Shown here: positions 30,918 to 40,604 of the stretch, in pieces
Position numbering within the stretch: position 1 is the first letter of the stretch
Layout: each line of letters begins with the position of its first letter
Origin: CALMKX01 sp036274895
GTDB taxonomy: Bacteria > Acidobacteriota > Thermoanaerobaculia > Multivoradales > SZUA-115
Direction of reading: 5' to 3'
DNA: 64,000 nt
NCBI GenBank assembly: GCA_036274895.1
Contig: DASUEU010000014.1
Coordinates: 32,859-96,858 of the forward strand
Program-made: the position numbers and the translations under genes
The notes under the pieces: model-generated
What the model was told of the DNA's origin: nothing
Databases searched by the model: none
The model's input: only the letters and a program-made list of their open reading frames with translations

Positions 30918-33395
30918 TCATGGCGGCGGCGCTTCCTCCTCGCCCGGCGCCTCGCCGCCCTCCCCGCTGTCCTCGACGACGCCGGCGTCCAGCTCGGTGA
31001 CGGTGGCCGGCATCCGCTCTCGGGGCTTGGGGCGGTAGAAGGCTTTCTGCTGGTACCAGGGGAGGGAGAGGATGGTGGCCCAGCGGCCGGAGGCGGTCGC
31101 CTCGGGCTCGGTGCCGGGGAGGAAGAGCATCTCGATCGCTCCGGCCGTCTCGGCCGAGGCCCGGTGCCCCGAGCCGCGGTCGATCCACACCGGCACCACG
31201 CCCGAAGGCGGCGGGAAACGCTCGCCGGCGGTCAGCCAGCCGGTGGCCAGCCCATCCTCGGCGATCCGCCGCCAGATCGGCACCGCGACCTTGTCGCCGG
31301 CCATGCCGCGGCCCATGCTCCTCGGCTGGTCGTAACCCACCCAGACACAGATCGTGTAGCGGGGCGTGAACCCCGCGAACCAGGCGTTCGAGTAGTCATT
31401 GGTGGTGCCGGTCTTGCCGGCGATGTCGAGGTCGAGGTCGGAGAGGGAACGGGCCGTGCCACGGTCGACCACCCCTTCGAGCATCCGGCGCAGCACGGTC
31501 GCGGTGGCCGGGCTGGTGACCTTGCGGGTGCGCGGCACCCGCTTCTCGAGCACGGCCCCCTCGGGCGTCTCCACCTTCTCGATCAGGTAGGGCTGGATCC
31601 ACACCCCCTGGTTGGCGATCGAGGCATAGGCGGCGGCCAGCTCGATGGGGATCAGGTCCGCCGCGCCCAGGGCCAGGCTGGGGTAGGGCGGCAGATCGGA
31701 CTCGACACCGGCCTGGCGGGCGAAGTGGATGACCTTGTCGATGCCCACCACGTCCATCAGCTTGACCGCGGTGACGTTGAACGACTGCTCCAGGGCCCGG
31801 GTCAGGGTGACGATGCCGTAGTACTGGTTGTAGTAGTTGCGGGGGCTGTAGGAGAGCTGGTTGTCCTGCCCGCGGAAGGCCACCGGGGCGTCGAGGATGG
31901 TGTCGGCCGGGGTGAAGCCGGCGTCCAGGGCCGCGCCGTAGACGAAGAGCTTGAACGCCGAGCCGGTCTGCCGCCGCGCCTGGGTGGCCCGGTTGTACTG
32001 GCTGCGGCCGAAGTCCCATCCGCCGGCCATGGCGCGGATGGCGCCGCTCGAGGACTCCAGGACGATGGCGGCGGCCTGGAGCAGCGGCTCCTGCTCGAGC
32101 AAGAGGATGGGCGAGGACCTCTCGTCCGGCGCGCCGATGCGGAACCAGGCCACGTCGCCGCGGGTGAGGATCTGGCTGGGGGACTTCTTGCCGGTCCAGG
32201 CCATACCCTCGGGGGTCAGGGTGTAGACCTCGTCCTGGTGCTTGATGCGCGCGGTGGACGGCCCGCTCTCGAGCACCACTCCCTCGAACCAGCCATCCGC
32301 CACCGCCCGGCCGCTGCTCCAGGAGGGCAGCTCGGCGTCGTCGATGCGCAAGGGCAGGCGCAGGTGCGGCCCCCGGAAGCCGCGGCGCCGGTCGAGGGCG
32401 GCGAGGCCGGCGCGCAGGCCCTTGTCCACCGAGCGCTGGATGTCGAGGTCGAGGGTGGTCTGGACCTGCAACCCCCCCTCGAGCAGGGCGGCGGAGCCCT
32501 GGCGGCTCTCCAGGTGGCGGCGGATGTCCTCCGCGAAGTAGGCGCCGCTCTCCTCGCGGGGGCCGTGCTCGACCACCACCAGCGGCTGGGCCACGGCGGC
32601 CCGGTGCTGCTCGCGGTCGAGGAAGCCCTCGTCGAGCATGCGCCCGAGCACGTGATTGCGCCGGGCCTTGACGGCGTCCGGTGCGTTGTAGGGCGACAGG
32701 CGGCCGGGGCGCTGGAAGATCCCCACCAGGGTCGCGGCCTCGGCGACCGAGAGGCTGGCCGAGGGCTTGCCGAAGAAGAAGCGGGAGGCGGCCTCGATGC
32801 CGTACTGGTTGTGGCCGAGGAAGCCGTGGTTGAGGTAGAGGGCGAGGATCTGGTCCTTGGTGTAGTTCTTCTCGATCTCGACCGCCAGCAGCGCCTCCTC
32901 GACCTTGCGCCGGAAGGTCTTCTCGGGAGTCAAGAAGAGCTGCCGGGTCAGCTGCATGGTGAGGGTGGAGGCCCCCTCCACGGTGCGGCCGCTGCGGAAG
33001 TTGGTGACCGCGGCGCGCAGGATGCCCCAGAGGTCGAGGCCGCCATGGCGGTAGAAGTTGCGGTCCTCGACGGCGATCACCGCCTGCTTCACCTGTTCGG
33101 GGATCTCGTGGGGGGCGAGGGGGATGCGGCGCTGGCGGGCATAGGAGGAGAAGCTGCGCCCGCCGCGGTCGTAGAGCTGGGTGATCCGGGCGGGGCGGAA
33201 GTCGGCCAGGGCGTCGACCCGTGGCATGTCGATCACGGCACCCACCGTCACTCCCACCGCGGCGCCCACGGTCGCGGTCACGACCAGGGGGACGAGCCAG
33301 CGACGCAGCGGAGACTTCCGGCGCGGCGGCGGGGCAGTGGCGGGGCGGCGAGGGGGAGGCGAAGAGGCGGGGCGCGCGGCGGGATCGCTGACCAC
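30918..33395 (-). CDS. Class A penicillin-binding protein (transglycosylase/transpeptidase)
   Basis: An 825-residue bifunctional PBP. After a Pro/Arg-rich cytoplasmic tail there is one membrane helix (about 33-55). The GT51 domain follows with EDRNFYRHGG, then GASTLTMQLTRQLFLTPEK and RKVEEALLAVEIEKNYTKDQILALYLN. The transpeptidase has active-site Ser in TGSAFK, the SFN motif and KTGTT. It polymerises and cross-links peptidoglycan outside the inner membrane. The C-terminal 100 residues are low complexity and acidic-proline rich. The start is GTG 33395, with TACACT only six bases upstream, so probably a leaderless message. Confidence 0.95.
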   Translation of the reverse strand: MVSDPAARPASSPPPRRPATAPPPRRKSPLRRWLVPLVVTATVGAAVGVTVGAVIDMPRVDALADFRPARITQLYDRGGRSFSSYARQRRIPLAPHEIPEQVKQAVIAVEDRNFYRHGGLDLWGILRAAVTNFRSGRTVEGASTLTMQLTRQLFLTPEKTFRRKVEEALLAVEIEKNYTKDQILALYLNHGFLGHNQYGIEAASRFFFGKPSASLSVAEAATLVGIFQRPGRLSPYNAPDAVKARRNHVLGRMLDEGFLDREQHRAAVAQPLVVVEHGPREESGAYFAEDIRRHLESRQGSAALLEGGLQVQTTLDLDIQRSVDKGLRAGLAALDRRRGFRGPHLRLPLRIDDAELPSWSSGRAVADGWFEGVVLESGPSTARIKHQDEVYTLTPEGMAWTGKKSPSQILTRGDVAWFRIGAPDERSSPILLLEQEPLLQAAAIVLESSSGAIRAMAGGWDFGRSQYNRATQARRQTGSAFKLFVYGAALDAGFTPADTILDAPVAFRGQDNQLSYSPRNYYNQYYGIVTLTRALEQSFNVTAVKLMDVVGIDKVIHFARQAGVESDLPPYPSLALGAADLIPIELAAAYASIANQGVWIQPYLIEKVETPEGAVLEKRVPRTRKVTSPATATVLRRMLEGVVDRGTARSLSDLDLDIAGKTGTTNDYSNAWFAGFTPRYTICVWVGYDQPRSMGRGMAGDKVAVPIWRRIAEDGLATGWLTAGERFPPPSGVVPVWIDRGSGHRASAETAGAIEMLFLPGTEPEATASGRWATILSLPWYQQKAFYRPKPRERMPATVTELDAGVVEDSGEGGEAPGEEEAPPP

Positions 33396-33401
33396 GGGGC
33401 A

Positions 33402-33407
33402 AGTGTA
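33402..33407 (-). promoter_or_regulatory. -10-like TACACT next to PBP start
   Basis: On the minus strand TACACT (33407-33402) ends six bases before the GTG at 33395. No convincing -35 is seen. The spacing implies a leaderless transcript. Confidence 0.4.
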
Positions 33408-33457
33408 GCAGTCCCGGCCCTTGGCGATCGGACGGTCCGGATGATAGGAAGGGGGCC

Positions 33458-33973
33458 ATGAGCGAGCCGCCGGTTCCGCCTCCTCCGGCCCCCACGCCCT
33501 TCCAGCCGGACAAGGTGGGAGCCGCCCTCCCCCCGGGCTGCGGCAAGCCGGTGGCCATCGGCTGCACCCTGCTCCTGGTGCTCCTGGCCGCGGCCGTCAC
33601 CATCCTGGTCACCCAACAAAACGGCATCCTGCGCTGGACCATCAAGGCCATGGAAGCGCCGCTGGTTTCCCGGGCTGACAAGGAGGTCACGGCGGAGGAC
33701 AAGGCCCGCCTGCAGGCCGCCTTCGCCGCGGCAGGGGAGAAGGCCGCGGCCGGCCAGGCTGACCTGGCCCAGCTGCAGCGGCTCCAGCGTCGCTTCCTCG
33801 ACCTCGCCGGCAAGAGCACCGTCTCGCGCCAGGACGTTCTCGACCTCGCCGCGATGCTCGAGACCTTCGCGGGCCAGCCGCAGCCAGCCCCGGAGATGCC
33901 GCCGGAGGGCGGACCGGCAGGGCCCGAGGAGCCGCCGGTCTCCGCGCCGCCGGTCTCCTCGCCGACTTCCTGA
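33458..33973 (+). CDS. Hypothetical single-pass membrane protein
   Basis: A 171-residue protein: a Pro-rich cytoplasmic start (PPVPPPPAPTPFQPDK), one helix (about 31-53, VAIGCTLLLVLLAAAVTILVT), a helical region with Ala/Gln/Lys-rich coiled-coil potential (60-130), and a Pro/Glu tail. The family is not recognised. It is divergent from the PBP gene and sits five bases ahead of uvrB. TTGGCG (33421) with TAGGAA (33445) could be its promoter, and AGGAAGGGGG its ribosome site. Confidence 0.6.
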   Translation: MSEPPVPPPPAPTPFQPDKVGAALPPGCGKPVAIGCTLLLVLLAAAVTILVTQQNGILRWTIKAMEAPLVSRADKEVTAEDKARLQAAFAAAGEKAAAGQADLAQLQRLQRRFLDLAGKSTVSRQDVLDLAAMLETFAGQPQPAPEMPPEGGPAGPEEPPVSAPPVSSPTS

Positions 33974-33978
33974 GGCAG

Positions 33979-35970
33979 ATGGCAGACTTCCAGCTCATCT
34001 CCCCCTTCACCGCCCAGGGCGACCAGCCGGAGGCGATCCGCCAGCTGATCGAGGGCCTGCGCCGTGAGGCCAAGGAGCAGGTGCTCCTGGGCGTCACCGG
34101 CTCGGGCAAGACCTTCTCGATCGCCCGCGTGGTGGAGGAGGTCAACCGGCCGGTGCTGGTGCTCTCCCACAACAAGACCCTGGCCGCCCAGCTCTACCAG
34201 GAGTTCAAGAGCTTCTTCCCGCACAACGCCGTCGAGTACTTCGTCTCCTACTACGACTACTACCAGCCCGAAGCCTACGTCCCCCAGAGCGACACCTACA
34301 TCGAGAAAGAGACTTCGATCAACGAGGAGATCGACCGCCTCCGCCTGCGGGCCACCAAGGCCCTGTTCGAGCGGCGGGACGTGCTGATCGTGGCCTCGGT
34401 GTCGTGCATCTACGGCCTGGGCTCGCCGGAGGCTTTCTTCGGCATGCTGCATTTTTTCGAGCGCGGCTCGCACGAGGGCATGGACCGGGCTCTGCGCAAG
34501 CTGGTGGACATGCAGTACCAGCGCACCCAGCTGGACCTGGCCCACGGCAACTTCCGGGTGCGCGGCGACGTGCTCGAGATCCTGCCGGCCTATGACGACA
34601 TCGGCGTGCGGGTGGAGTACTTCGGCGATGAGGTCGAGCGGGTGGTGCGTTTCGACCCCCTGCGCGGCGACGTCCTCGAAGAGGTTGCGCGCATCGGCAT
34701 CTTCCCCAAGACCCACTACGTGACCCCGAAGGAACGCCTCGAGAGGGCGATCGAGGGCATCACCCTCGAGCTCGCCGAGCGCCTGGCCGAGCTGACCGAC
34801 CAGGGCAAGCTGCTCGAGGCCCAGCGGCTCGAGCAGCGCACCCTCTTCGACCTCGAGATGCTGCGCGAGGTGGGCTACTGCCACGGTATCGAGAACTACT
34901 CCCGGCACCTCTCGGGGCGGGCCGCCGGCGAAGCGCCGCCGACCCTGCTCGACTACTTCCCCTCCGACTTCCTGCTGGTGGTCGACGAGAGCCACCAGAC
35001 CCTGCCCCAGGTGCGGGGGATGTACCACGGCGACCGCTCGCGCAAGCAGACCCTGGTGGAGTACGGCTTCCGCCTGCCCAGCGCGGTGGACAACCGGCCC
35101 TTGACCTTCGACGAGTTCGACGCTCGCGTCGGCCAGCGGATCTACGTCTCGGCCACCCCGGCCCCCTGGGAGCTGGAGCGCACCGGCGGGGTGGTGGTCG
35201 AGCAGCTGATCCGGCCCACCGGGCTGATCGATCCGCCGATCGAGGTGCGTCCGGCCCAGGGGCAGATCGACGACCTGGTGGGGGAGATCCGCAAGGTGGT
35301 GGCCCGCCGTCAACGGGTGCTGGTGACCACCCTGACCAAGCGCATGGCCGAGGAGTTGACGCAGTACCTGGGGGAGATCGCCATCCGCGTGCGCTACATG
35401 CACAGCGACGTGGAGACCCTGGAGCGGGTGGAGATCCTGATCGCCTTGCGCCGCGGCGAGTTCGACGTGCTGGTGGGGATCAACCTGCTGCGCGAGGGGT
35501 TGGACATCCCCGAGGTGGCCCTTGTGGGCATCCTCGATGCCGACAAGGAAGGCTTTCTGCGCAGCGAGACCTCGCTGATCCAGACCGCGGGAAGGGCCGC
35601 CCGCAACCTCGACGGCCGGGTGATCTTCTACGCCGACCGGGTCACCGACTCGATGCGCCGGGCGATGGACGAGACCGCCCGCCGCCGTGCCAACCAGGAG
35701 GCCTACAACCTCGAGCACGGCATCGAGCCGCGGTCGATCCTGCGCGACATCCACAGCCCGCTGGTGGCGATGAGCAACCTCGACCTCTATTCAGCGCGGC
35801 CGGGCCTGGCCATGGAGGTCGCCGAGAACCTCGAGATCCCCTTGGCCGAACGCATCGCCCGCCTCGAGAAGGAAATGAAAGCCGCGGCCAAGGCCCTGGA
35901 GTTCGAGCAAGCCGCCGTGCTGCGGGACAAGCTCCGCGAGCTGCGGGAGCTGCAGATCTATTCGGGGTAG
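33979..35970 (+). CDS. uvrB: Excinuclease ABC subunit B
   Basis: A 663-residue UvrB, the damage-verifying helicase of nucleotide excision repair. Walker A is LGVTGSGKTF, the DNA-clamping beta hairpin YYDYYQPEAYVPQSDTYIEK, motif II VVDESHQTL, motif III ATPAPWELE, and the motif V/VI region GINLLREGLDIPEVALVGILDADKEGFLRSETSLIQTAGRAARN. The C-terminal UVR coiled coil (RIARLEKEMKAAAKALEFEQAAVLRDKLRELR) docks UvrC, which is the next gene ten bases on. Length and motifs are complete. Confidence 0.98.
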   Translation: MADFQLISPFTAQGDQPEAIRQLIEGLRREAKEQVLLGVTGSGKTFSIARVVEEVNRPVLVLSHNKTLAAQLYQEFKSFFPHNAVEYFVSYYDYYQPEAYVPQSDTYIEKETSINEEIDRLRLRATKALFERRDVLIVASVSCIYGLGSPEAFFGMLHFFERGSHEGMDRALRKLVDMQYQRTQLDLAHGNFRVRGDVLEILPAYDDIGVRVEYFGDEVERVVRFDPLRGDVLEEVARIGIFPKTHYVTPKERLERAIEGITLELAERLAELTDQGKLLEAQRLEQRTLFDLEMLREVGYCHGIENYSRHLSGRAAGEAPPTLLDYFPSDFLLVVDESHQTLPQVRGMYHGDRSRKQTLVEYGFRLPSAVDNRPLTFDEFDARVGQRIYVSATPAPWELERTGGVVVEQLIRPTGLIDPPIEVRPAQGQIDDLVGEIRKVVARRQRVLVTTLTKRMAEELTQYLGEIAIRVRYMHSDVETLERVEILIALRRGEFDVLVGINLLREGLDIPEVALVGILDADKEGFLRSETSLIQTAGRAARNLDGRVIFYADRVTDSMRRAMDETARRRANQEAYNLEHGIEPRSILRDIHSPLVAMSNLDLYSARPGLAMEVAENLEIPLAERIARLEKEMKAAAKALEFEQAAVLRDKLRELRELQIYSG

Positions 35971-35980
35971 GGGGGGCGCA

Positions 35981-37792
35981 ATGCCCGCCGAAGCCGTCAT
36001 CTCCCGCATCCGCGAGCTGCCCGATCAGCCGGGGATCTACGTCTTCAAGGACGGGGCCGGCAAGGCCCTTTACGTTGGCAAGGCGAAGTCCCTGCGCAAG
36101 CGGGGGGCGAGCTATCTGGCGCGGGACCACGAGGCCCGGCTCGAGCTGATGCTCGAGGACGCCGCGGACCTCGAGTTCGTGGCCACCGACACCGAGGCCG
36201 AGGCCCTGCTGCTCGAGAACAACTGGATCAAGCGCCGGCGCCCTCGCTACAACGTGCTGCTGCGCGACGACAAGACCTACCCCTACCTGAAGCTCACCGC
36301 CGAGCCCTGGCCGCGCATCGTCTTCACCCGTCGCATCCGCGCGGACGGCGCCGACTACTTCGGGCCTTACCTGCCCGGGGGGCTGGCCAGGAAGGCGATC
36401 AAGCTGGTGCAGAAGCTCTTCGGCATCCGGGTCTGCCGCATCGAGATCGACGGCTCCCTGCCCCGGCCCTGCCTCTACCACGGCATGCACCGCTGCCTAG
36501 GGCCCTGCGTCGCCGGCCTGACCACGCCGGAGGCCTACGCCGAGGCCGTGGAGCAGGCCAAGCTCTTCCTCTCCGGCCGCACGGAAGCGTTGGCCAAGCG
36601 CCTGCGCCGCGAGATGCTCGAGGCGGCCGAGGCCCTGGAGTTCGAGCGGGCGGCCCAGCTGCGCGACACCTTGGGCGAGGTCGAGGCCACGGCCCAGCGG
36701 CGCAAGCTGTCGAGCGTCGAGGACGAGGATCTGGACGTCTTCGGCGTCAAGGTGGCGGGCGGGCACGCCGCCGTCGCCATCCTCATCATGCGCGGCGGCC
36801 AGGTGCTGGACCGCCGGGAGCTGTTCTGGGAAGGCGTCGGCGACATCGATCCGCACCGCCTGCTCTCCGAGGTGACACCCCAGGTCTACGACCGCACCTC
36901 CTTCGTGCCGAAAGAAGTCCACCTGCCGATGCCGATCGAGGGCGACGAGGCCCTGGCCGAGTGGCTCTCCGAGAAGAAAGGGGAGAGGGTCTATCTGCGC
37001 ATGCCGGTGCGCGGGCCCAAGGCCGAGCGGGTGGCCCTGGCCATGCACAACGCCGAGCTGGCCCACCGCCGGCGCTTTCGCGGAGTGTCGCCTCACGCCG
37101 CGGCGGTGGAATCCCTGGTGCGCCACCTCGGTCTGGCTGACCCGCCGCGGCGGATCGAGGGCTTCGACATCTCCAACTTCCAGGGCGCCCAGACGGTCGC
37201 CTCCCTGGTGGTCTGGGAAGAAGGCAAGATGAAGAAGGGCGACTACCGCAGCTTCAACATCGAGGGATTGGACCGCCCGGACGACTTCCTGTCGATGCGC
37301 CAGGCAGTGCTGCGCCGCTACCAGCGGCGGCTCGACGAGCTCGGCGACATGCCGGACCTGATCCTGATCGACGGCGGCCGGGGCCAGCTCAACGCCGCCC
37401 TCGCGGCCCTCGCCGACCTGGGTGTGGAGGAGACCCCGATCGTCGGCCTGGCCAAGCGCGAGGAGGAGCTCTATCTCCCGGATCGCCCCGAGCCCCTGGC
37501 CCTGCGGCGGGACGACCACGGCTTGCAGCTCTTGCAGCGGATCCGCGACGAGGCCCATCGCTTCGCCGTCGGGCGCCACCGCCGGCGCCGCTCCAAGGCC
37601 ACGCTCCAGAGCCGACTCGAGGAGATGCCGGGCATCGGCCCGAGCCGGCGCCGCCGGTTGCTCACCCGCTTCGGCAGCCTGGAGGCGATCCGCGAGGCGA
37701 GCGAAGCGGACCTCGCCGCGCTGGTCGGACCGGTCCTCGCCGCGCGCCTGCACCGCTTCCTGCGCGCGTCTCCGGCGATTCCCGTAGAGTAG
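35981..37792 (+). CDS. uvrC: Excinuclease ABC subunit C
   Basis: A 603-residue UvrC with the GIY-YIG nuclease (QPGIYVFKDGAGKALYVGKAKSL) for the 3' cut, a UVR domain (ALEFERAAQLRDTLGEVE) that binds UvrB, and an RNase H-like nuclease for the 5' cut (GFDISNFQGAQTVASLVVWEEG, DLILIDGGRGQLNAA). A tandem helix-hairpin-helix follows (EEMPGIGPSRRRRLLTRFGSLEAIREASEADLAAL). uvrA is not in the window. It directly follows uvrB, with GGGGGG before the ATG. Confidence 0.97.
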   Translation: MPAEAVISRIRELPDQPGIYVFKDGAGKALYVGKAKSLRKRGASYLARDHEARLELMLEDAADLEFVATDTEAEALLLENNWIKRRRPRYNVLLRDDKTYPYLKLTAEPWPRIVFTRRIRADGADYFGPYLPGGLARKAIKLVQKLFGIRVCRIEIDGSLPRPCLYHGMHRCLGPCVAGLTTPEAYAEAVEQAKLFLSGRTEALAKRLRREMLEAAEALEFERAAQLRDTLGEVEATAQRRKLSSVEDEDLDVFGVKVAGGHAAVAILIMRGGQVLDRRELFWEGVGDIDPHRLLSEVTPQVYDRTSFVPKEVHLPMPIEGDEALAEWLSEKKGERVYLRMPVRGPKAERVALAMHNAELAHRRRFRGVSPHAAAVESLVRHLGLADPPRRIEGFDISNFQGAQTVASLVVWEEGKMKKGDYRSFNIEGLDRPDDFLSMRQAVLRRYQRRLDELGDMPDLILIDGGRGQLNAALAALADLGVEETPIVGLAKREEELYLPDRPEPLALRRDDHGLQLLQRIRDEAHRFAVGRHRRRRSKATLQSRLEEMPGIGPSRRRRLLTRFGSLEAIREASEADLAALVGPVLAARLHRFLRASPAIPVE

Positions 37793-37795
37793 ACT
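37790..37795 (+). promoter_or_regulatory. -10-like TAGACT before DUF4388/J gene
   Basis: TAGACT overlaps the stop of uvrC and ends nine bases before ATG 37805. There is no visible Shine-Dalgarno sequence, which fits a leaderless message. Confidence 0.4.
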
Positions 37796-37804
37796 CCGTC
37801 GTCT

Positions 37805-39259
37805 ATGGAACGTCTGGCAGGCGAGCTGGCCGTCGTCGACTTGCGGGACATCGTCCGCTCGCTCCTCCTGGAGCGCGAGAGCGGGGTGCTCGAGGTGACG
37901 GTGGAGGAGGGCAAGCGCCGCCTGTTCTTCCTGGACGGCCAGCTCTACCTCCCACCCACCAACCCCCTGGCCGGTCAGCTCATGGGCCAACTGCGTCAGC
38001 CCGGCGGCGAGGCGCGGGTCTCCGAGCTCATGGTCCGGATGGCGGCGGTGCTCCACCGCTGGCAGGACGGCTTCTTCACCTTCGACCCGGGCCGCGCGGC
38101 CGTGCCCCCCGAGGCCGTGGGGCCTCTGCCCACGGTGGAGCTGGTGCTGGCCGGTGCGGTGATCGACGAGCCGGACGCTGAGCTGCTCGAGCGACTCGGC
38201 GGAGAGGGCGCCGAGTGGTCGCTCTCCCGCGGGGTCGAGCTGCCCTCCGTCCGGCTCCAGCCCGGGGAAGCCGGCCTGCTCGACCGGCTGCTGGAGCCGA
38301 TCCCCATCGGCACCCTGCTCGCCACCGAGCCGGATCGCCGCCAGACCCTGACCCGCCTCTGCCGTCTGGAGGCGATCGGCCTGATCCACCGCCACCAGAG
38401 CCAGGCGGCGGACGACTCGCTGGTGACCCCGGAGCTGCGCCGGCGCTTCCTCGAGCGAGTGGGAGCCGAGCTCGAGGACCGGCCGGTGTCCTTGGACCGC
38501 GCGACCCACCGCGAGAAGGTGGCCGGCCTGCTCGGCCGGCTCGGGCAGATCAGCTACTACGAGCTGCTCGGGGTCGGCGGCACGGCGGACCCGGCTGAGA
38601 TCCACTCGGCCTATGCCGAGCTGGCCCGCCTGGTGCACCCGTCACACGCCGAGCGCCTGGGCCTGGTCGGCCGCGAAGAGGCTCTGAGCGTGCTCTTCGA
38701 ACGCGCCACCGAGGCCTACCTCGTGCTCTCGGACCCGGACCGTCGCTCCCGCTACCACCAGGAGGTGCCGGCCCCAGCCGTGGTGTCGAAGCCTCGGAGC
38801 GAGCTGACCCCCGAGAAGAGCCGGGAGCAGGCCCAGCGTCTCTTCGAGCAGGCGCGGGAGATGCTCGCCCGGGAGGAGTACCACTACGCCTACGAGCTGC
38901 TGCGGCGGGCCGTGGAGGCCGACCGTCGCCCCGAGTACTTCAGCCTGCTCGCCGAGGTGCAGCAGAAGAACCCCAAATGGCTGCATCACGCCGCCGACAG
39001 CCTGCGCGAGGCGGTGCTCCTCGATCCCCAGAACATGGCCTTGCGGCTGGAGCTGGCGGCGCTTTTCGAGAAGATGGGCGATGCCCAGCGGGCGGTGGCC
39101 ACCTACCGCAGCATCCTGGTGCGCACCCCGGACAGCCCGGAGGCCCTCGCCGGCCTGAAGCGGCTGGGGGCTCCCCGCTCGGTGCCTCGCCCGCCGGCGC
39201 CGTCGAAGACCAAGAAGAAGGGTCTGCTGCCCCGCCTCTTCGGTCGCGACAAGAACTGA
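37805..39259 (+). CDS. DUF4388 - degenerate J domain - TPR protein
   Basis: A 484-residue protein. The N-terminus (LAGELAVVDLRDIVRSLLLERESGVLEVTVEEGKRRLFFLDGQLY) is a DUF4388/PATAN-like regulatory domain. A DnaJ-like domain lies near 248-318: ISYYELLGVGGTADPAEIHSAYAELARLVHPSHAERLGL ... YLVLSDPDRRSRYHQ. The HPD tripeptide, needed to stimulate DnaK, reads HPS here. C-terminal TPR units (AREMLAREEYHYAYELLRRAVEAD, LRLELAALFEKMGDAQRAVATYRSIL) end in a basic tail. It probably links a signalling input to protein assembly; exact role unknown. It ends just before the RNase P RNA. Confidence 0.8.
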   Translation: MERLAGELAVVDLRDIVRSLLLERESGVLEVTVEEGKRRLFFLDGQLYLPPTNPLAGQLMGQLRQPGGEARVSELMVRMAAVLHRWQDGFFTFDPGRAAVPPEAVGPLPTVELVLAGAVIDEPDAELLERLGGEGAEWSLSRGVELPSVRLQPGEAGLLDRLLEPIPIGTLLATEPDRRQTLTRLCRLEAIGLIHRHQSQAADDSLVTPELRRRFLERVGAELEDRPVSLDRATHREKVAGLLGRLGQISYYELLGVGGTADPAEIHSAYAELARLVHPSHAERLGLVGREEALSVLFERATEAYLVLSDPDRRSRYHQEVPAPAVVSKPRSELTPEKSREQAQRLFEQAREMLAREEYHYAYELLRRAVEADRRPEYFSLLAEVQQKNPKWLHHAADSLREAVLLDPQNMALRLELAALFEKMGDAQRAVATYRSILVRTPDSPEALAGLKRLGAPRSVPRPPAPSKTKKKGLLPRLFGRDKN

Positions 39260-39261
39260 CC

Positions 39262-39267
39262 TACAAT
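39262..39267 (+). promoter_or_regulatory. -10 box TACAAT of RNase P RNA gene
   Basis: TACAAT overlaps the end region of the preceding gene and predicts transcription start at about 39273, the first base pairs of the RNA P1 stem. The -35 region (TTCGGT at 39239) is weak. Confidence 0.55.
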
Positions 39268-39271
39268 CGAC

Positions 39272-39688
<417 letters not shown>

Positions 39689-39695
39689 TTCGCTC

Positions 39696-40598
39696 ATGCC
39701 CAACGCCGCTTTCTATCCACCCCCGGTGCGGGTCGGGGAGAGGGTGGGTGTGGCCGCCCTCTCCGGCCCGGTCGACCCGGGGCGCCTGGAGGCCGGCGTC
39801 GCCGCCCTGGCGGCAATGGGCTACCAGGTGGTGGCGGCGGACAACCTCGCCAGCCGCCGGGGCTACCTCGCCGGCAGCGACGACGAGCGCCTCTCTGCCT
39901 TCCATCGCCTCGCCGGCGATCCCTCGATCCGGGCGATCTTCTTCGCCCGCGGTGGCTACGGCCTCACCCGCCTGCTCGAGCGCATCGACTGGGGCCTCCT
40001 GGCTGCGCACCCCCGGCCCTACTTCGGCTACTCGGACCTCACCCCCTTCCTGGAGCAGGTGGTCCATCACCTGGGGATGGTGGCCTTCCACGGTGCGATG
40101 GCGGCCGCGGATCTGGCTCGGGGCCTCACCGCGGCGGAGGCGGCAGCCCTCGCCGCGGCCCTGGCCGGCGAGCCCGCACCACCCCTGTCCCTGGGTGGCT
40201 GGGTACGCTCCGGCCGCGCGGAGGGTCCCCTGGCAGGTGGCTGCCTCTCCCTGCTGGCGGCGACGGCGGGCACTCCCTTCGCTCCCCGGCTGGCCGGCCG
40301 GATGCTGTTCCTGGAGGACACCAACGAGCCGCTCTACCGCATCGACCGGATGCTCACCCAGCTGCTCGGAGCCGGCCTCCTCGAGGGTGTTTCAGGGGTC
40401 GCGCTGGGCCGCTTCGATCCCCTGCCGCCCGACGACCCGGAGCTTCTCGGCCTGGTGCTCGACCGCCTCGCCCCCCTCGGCGCGATCCCCATCGCGTGGG
40501 GCCTCCCCTGCGGCCATTCGAGCCCCAACCTCACTCTGCCGGTGGGCGCCTGCCTGCGGCTCGAGGGTCGAGAGCCAGTGCTGGCTGTTGTAGGCTAG
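39696..40598 (+). CDS. LD-carboxypeptidase (peptidase S66)
   Basis: A 300-residue S66 peptidase of the LdcA/MccF type. The nucleophile Ser is in YFGYSDLTPFL; the other catalytic residues are Glu in MLFLEDTNEPLYRIDRML and His in GLPCGHSSPNLTLP. LdcA removes the terminal D-Ala from murein tetrapeptides during recycling, and MccF relatives cleave a peptide antibiotic. With nagZ in the window a recycling role is likelier. No signal peptide, hence cytoplasmic. The gene follows rnpB by eight bases with no clear promoter of its own. Confidence 0.88.
   Translation: MPNAAFYPPPVRVGERVGVAALSGPVDPGRLEAGVAALAAMGYQVVAADNLASRRGYLAGSDDERLSAFHRLAGDPSIRAIFFARGGYGLTRLLERIDWGLLAAHPRPYFGYSDLTPFLEQVVHHLGMVAFHGAMAAADLARGLTAAEAAALAAALAGEPAPPLSLGGWVRSGRAEGPLAGGCLSLLAATAGTPFAPRLAGRMLFLEDTNEPLYRIDRMLTQLLGAGLLEGVSGVALGRFDPLPPDDPELLGLVLDRLAPLGAIPIAWGLPCGHSSPNLTLPVGACLRLEGREPVLAVVG
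40591..40596 (+). promoter_or_regulatory. -10-like TAGGCT before cNMP-FHA gene
   Basis: TAGGCT overlaps the stop of the peptidase gene and ends eight bases before ATG 40605. No ribosome site is visible. Confidence 0.4.
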
Positions 40599-40604
40599 TG
40601 AACC

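Noticed and set aside
31396..35754. A 1452-codon minus-strand open frame over PBP and uvrB
   Set aside because: It runs antisense to uvrB and in a shifted frame through the PBP gene, both of which are complete and motif-rich. It has no recognisable domain of its own.
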